Source of the DNA: Phycisphaerae bacterium
Lineage (GTDB): Bacteria > Planctomycetota > Phycisphaerae > Tepidisphaerales > Tepidisphaeraceae
Reading direction: 5' to 3'
Length of the DNA stretch: 5,818 nt
NCBI GenBank assembly: GCA_014380825.1
Contig: JACMJD010000676.1
Span: 1 to 5,818 of the forward strand
Shown one piece after another: positions 5,282 to 5,818 of this stretch. The position numbers and the translations under genes are program-made. Position 1 is the stretch's first letter. Every line of letters begins with the position of its first letter. The notes beneath the pieces are model-generated. The model was given only the letters and a program-made list of their open reading frames with translations, had not been told where the DNA came from and did no database searches.

Positions 5282-5818
5282 CTACACCGTCATCCCATCC
5301 GTCGCATCCTGCGTCTGGGCGGACTTCATCGCTTCCCATTCGTCAATCGTGATCATCGCTTCGCGCGCCTGTGAGCCTTTGTAATCGCCCACAATTCCCG
5401 CGGCGGCCATCGCTTCGATCAGTCTTGACGCTCGGCTGTAGCCGATTGTCAGGCGGCGCTGCAAAAGGCTGACGCTGCCGCGTTTGGTTTCCAGGACGAC
5501 GCGGACGGCGTCGTCGAAGAGGTCGTCTTTTTCCATGTCGCCGGGGTCCCCGATGCCCGCCTTGATCTGCACCAGCTCCGGCTCGTATTGCGCCTCGGCC
5601 ATCGATTTGATCAGCTTCACGCTGTCGCGAATTTCCTTGTCATCAATGAATGTTCCCTGCGATCGCGTCGGCTTGCTCGCGCCCGGCGGAAGGAACAACA
5701 TGTCGCCCTGGCCGAGCAGCACTTCGGCGCCGTTCATGTCGAGCACGATGCGGCTGTCCATCTTGCTCGAAACGCGAAACGCGATCTTGCACGGCATGTT
5801 CGCCTTGATCAGACCGGT
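5282..5818 (-). CDS. ftsK: DNA translocase FtsK/SpoIIIE, C-terminal part
   Basis: The frame is open from the right edge to TAG at 5282, giving the last 178 residues of a much larger protein; the membrane region, linker and Walker motifs lie outside. FtsK is a septum-located hexameric ATPase that pumps chromosomal DNA and activates XerCD recombination at dif. The fragment begins TGLIKAN and continues with IAFRVSSKMDSRIVLDMNGAE (about 12-32, read as two short motifs) and LLGQGDMLFLPPG (34-46), the end of the RecA-like motor. From about residue 98 comes the gamma winged helix that reads KOPS sites: DDLFDDAVRVVLE, then SVSLLQRRLTIGYSRASRLIEAM and AGIVGDYKGSQAREAM. The LQRR-IGYSRA recognition helix is intact. 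The internal ATG at 5797 is not a start. The end of the protein is a short hydrophilic tail. No terminator fits in the 2-bp gap to the convergent neighbour. Confidence 0.96.
   Translation of the reverse strand, partial: TGLIKANMPCKIAFRVSSKMDSRIVLDMNGAEVLLGQGDMLFLPPGASKPTRSQGTFIDDKEIRDSVKLIKSMAEAQYEPELVQIKAGIGDPGDMEKDDLFDDAVRVVLETKRGSVSLLQRRLTIGYSRASRLIEAMAAAGIVGDYKGSQAREAMITIDEWEAMKSAQTQDATDGMTV

Overview
The window is about 5.8 kb of GC-rich, tightly packed bacterial chromosome carrying mostly housekeeping genes. Six of its seven genes are on the minus strand. Protein style (a thymidylate-kinase-like protein beside an HD-domain Ppx/GppA, and a small nucleotidyltransferase-like protein of a kind I associate with planctomycetes) suggests a Planctomycetota-type bacterium, perhaps Phycisphaerae. 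That assignment is inference from family resemblance, with moderate confidence at best.

Layout, read in the minus-strand direction of transcription from high to low coordinates. The C-terminal end of an FtsK/SpoIIIE DNA translocase enters from the right edge and stops at 5282. Facing it is a short plus-strand gene (4971-5279) for a degenerate-looking nucleotidyltransferase-fold protein. A 64-bp divergent promoter region (4907-4970) separates that gene from a likely operon: aroB (3-dehydroquinate synthase), dprA (ssDNA-binding RecA loader) and a NUDIX hydrolase, with gaps of 10 and 4 bp. After 62 bp there is a second unit: a Ppx/GppA phosphatase with a C-terminal HD domain, then, 3 bp later, a thymidylate-kinase-like P-loop kinase that runs off the left edge.

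The most interesting signals are regulatory. (1) A direct repeat CTTAAC-N5-CTTAAC with an 11-bp period lies just upstream of the ppx start, with the layout of a Pho box; this is a plausible place for phosphate control of a polyphosphate/(p)ppGpp phosphatase. (2) Three transcription-unit heads (aroB, the plus-strand gene and the ppx leader) share TANNNT followed by exactly six bases and then ATG, as expected for leaderless mRNAs, while the internal operon genes dprA and NUDIX have Shine-Dalgarno-like sequences. (3) The small plus-strand gene seems to have lost the acidic catalytic motif of its family. I see no mobile element, CRISPR array, RNA gene or defence system, and no stretch above 300 bp lacks a gene.
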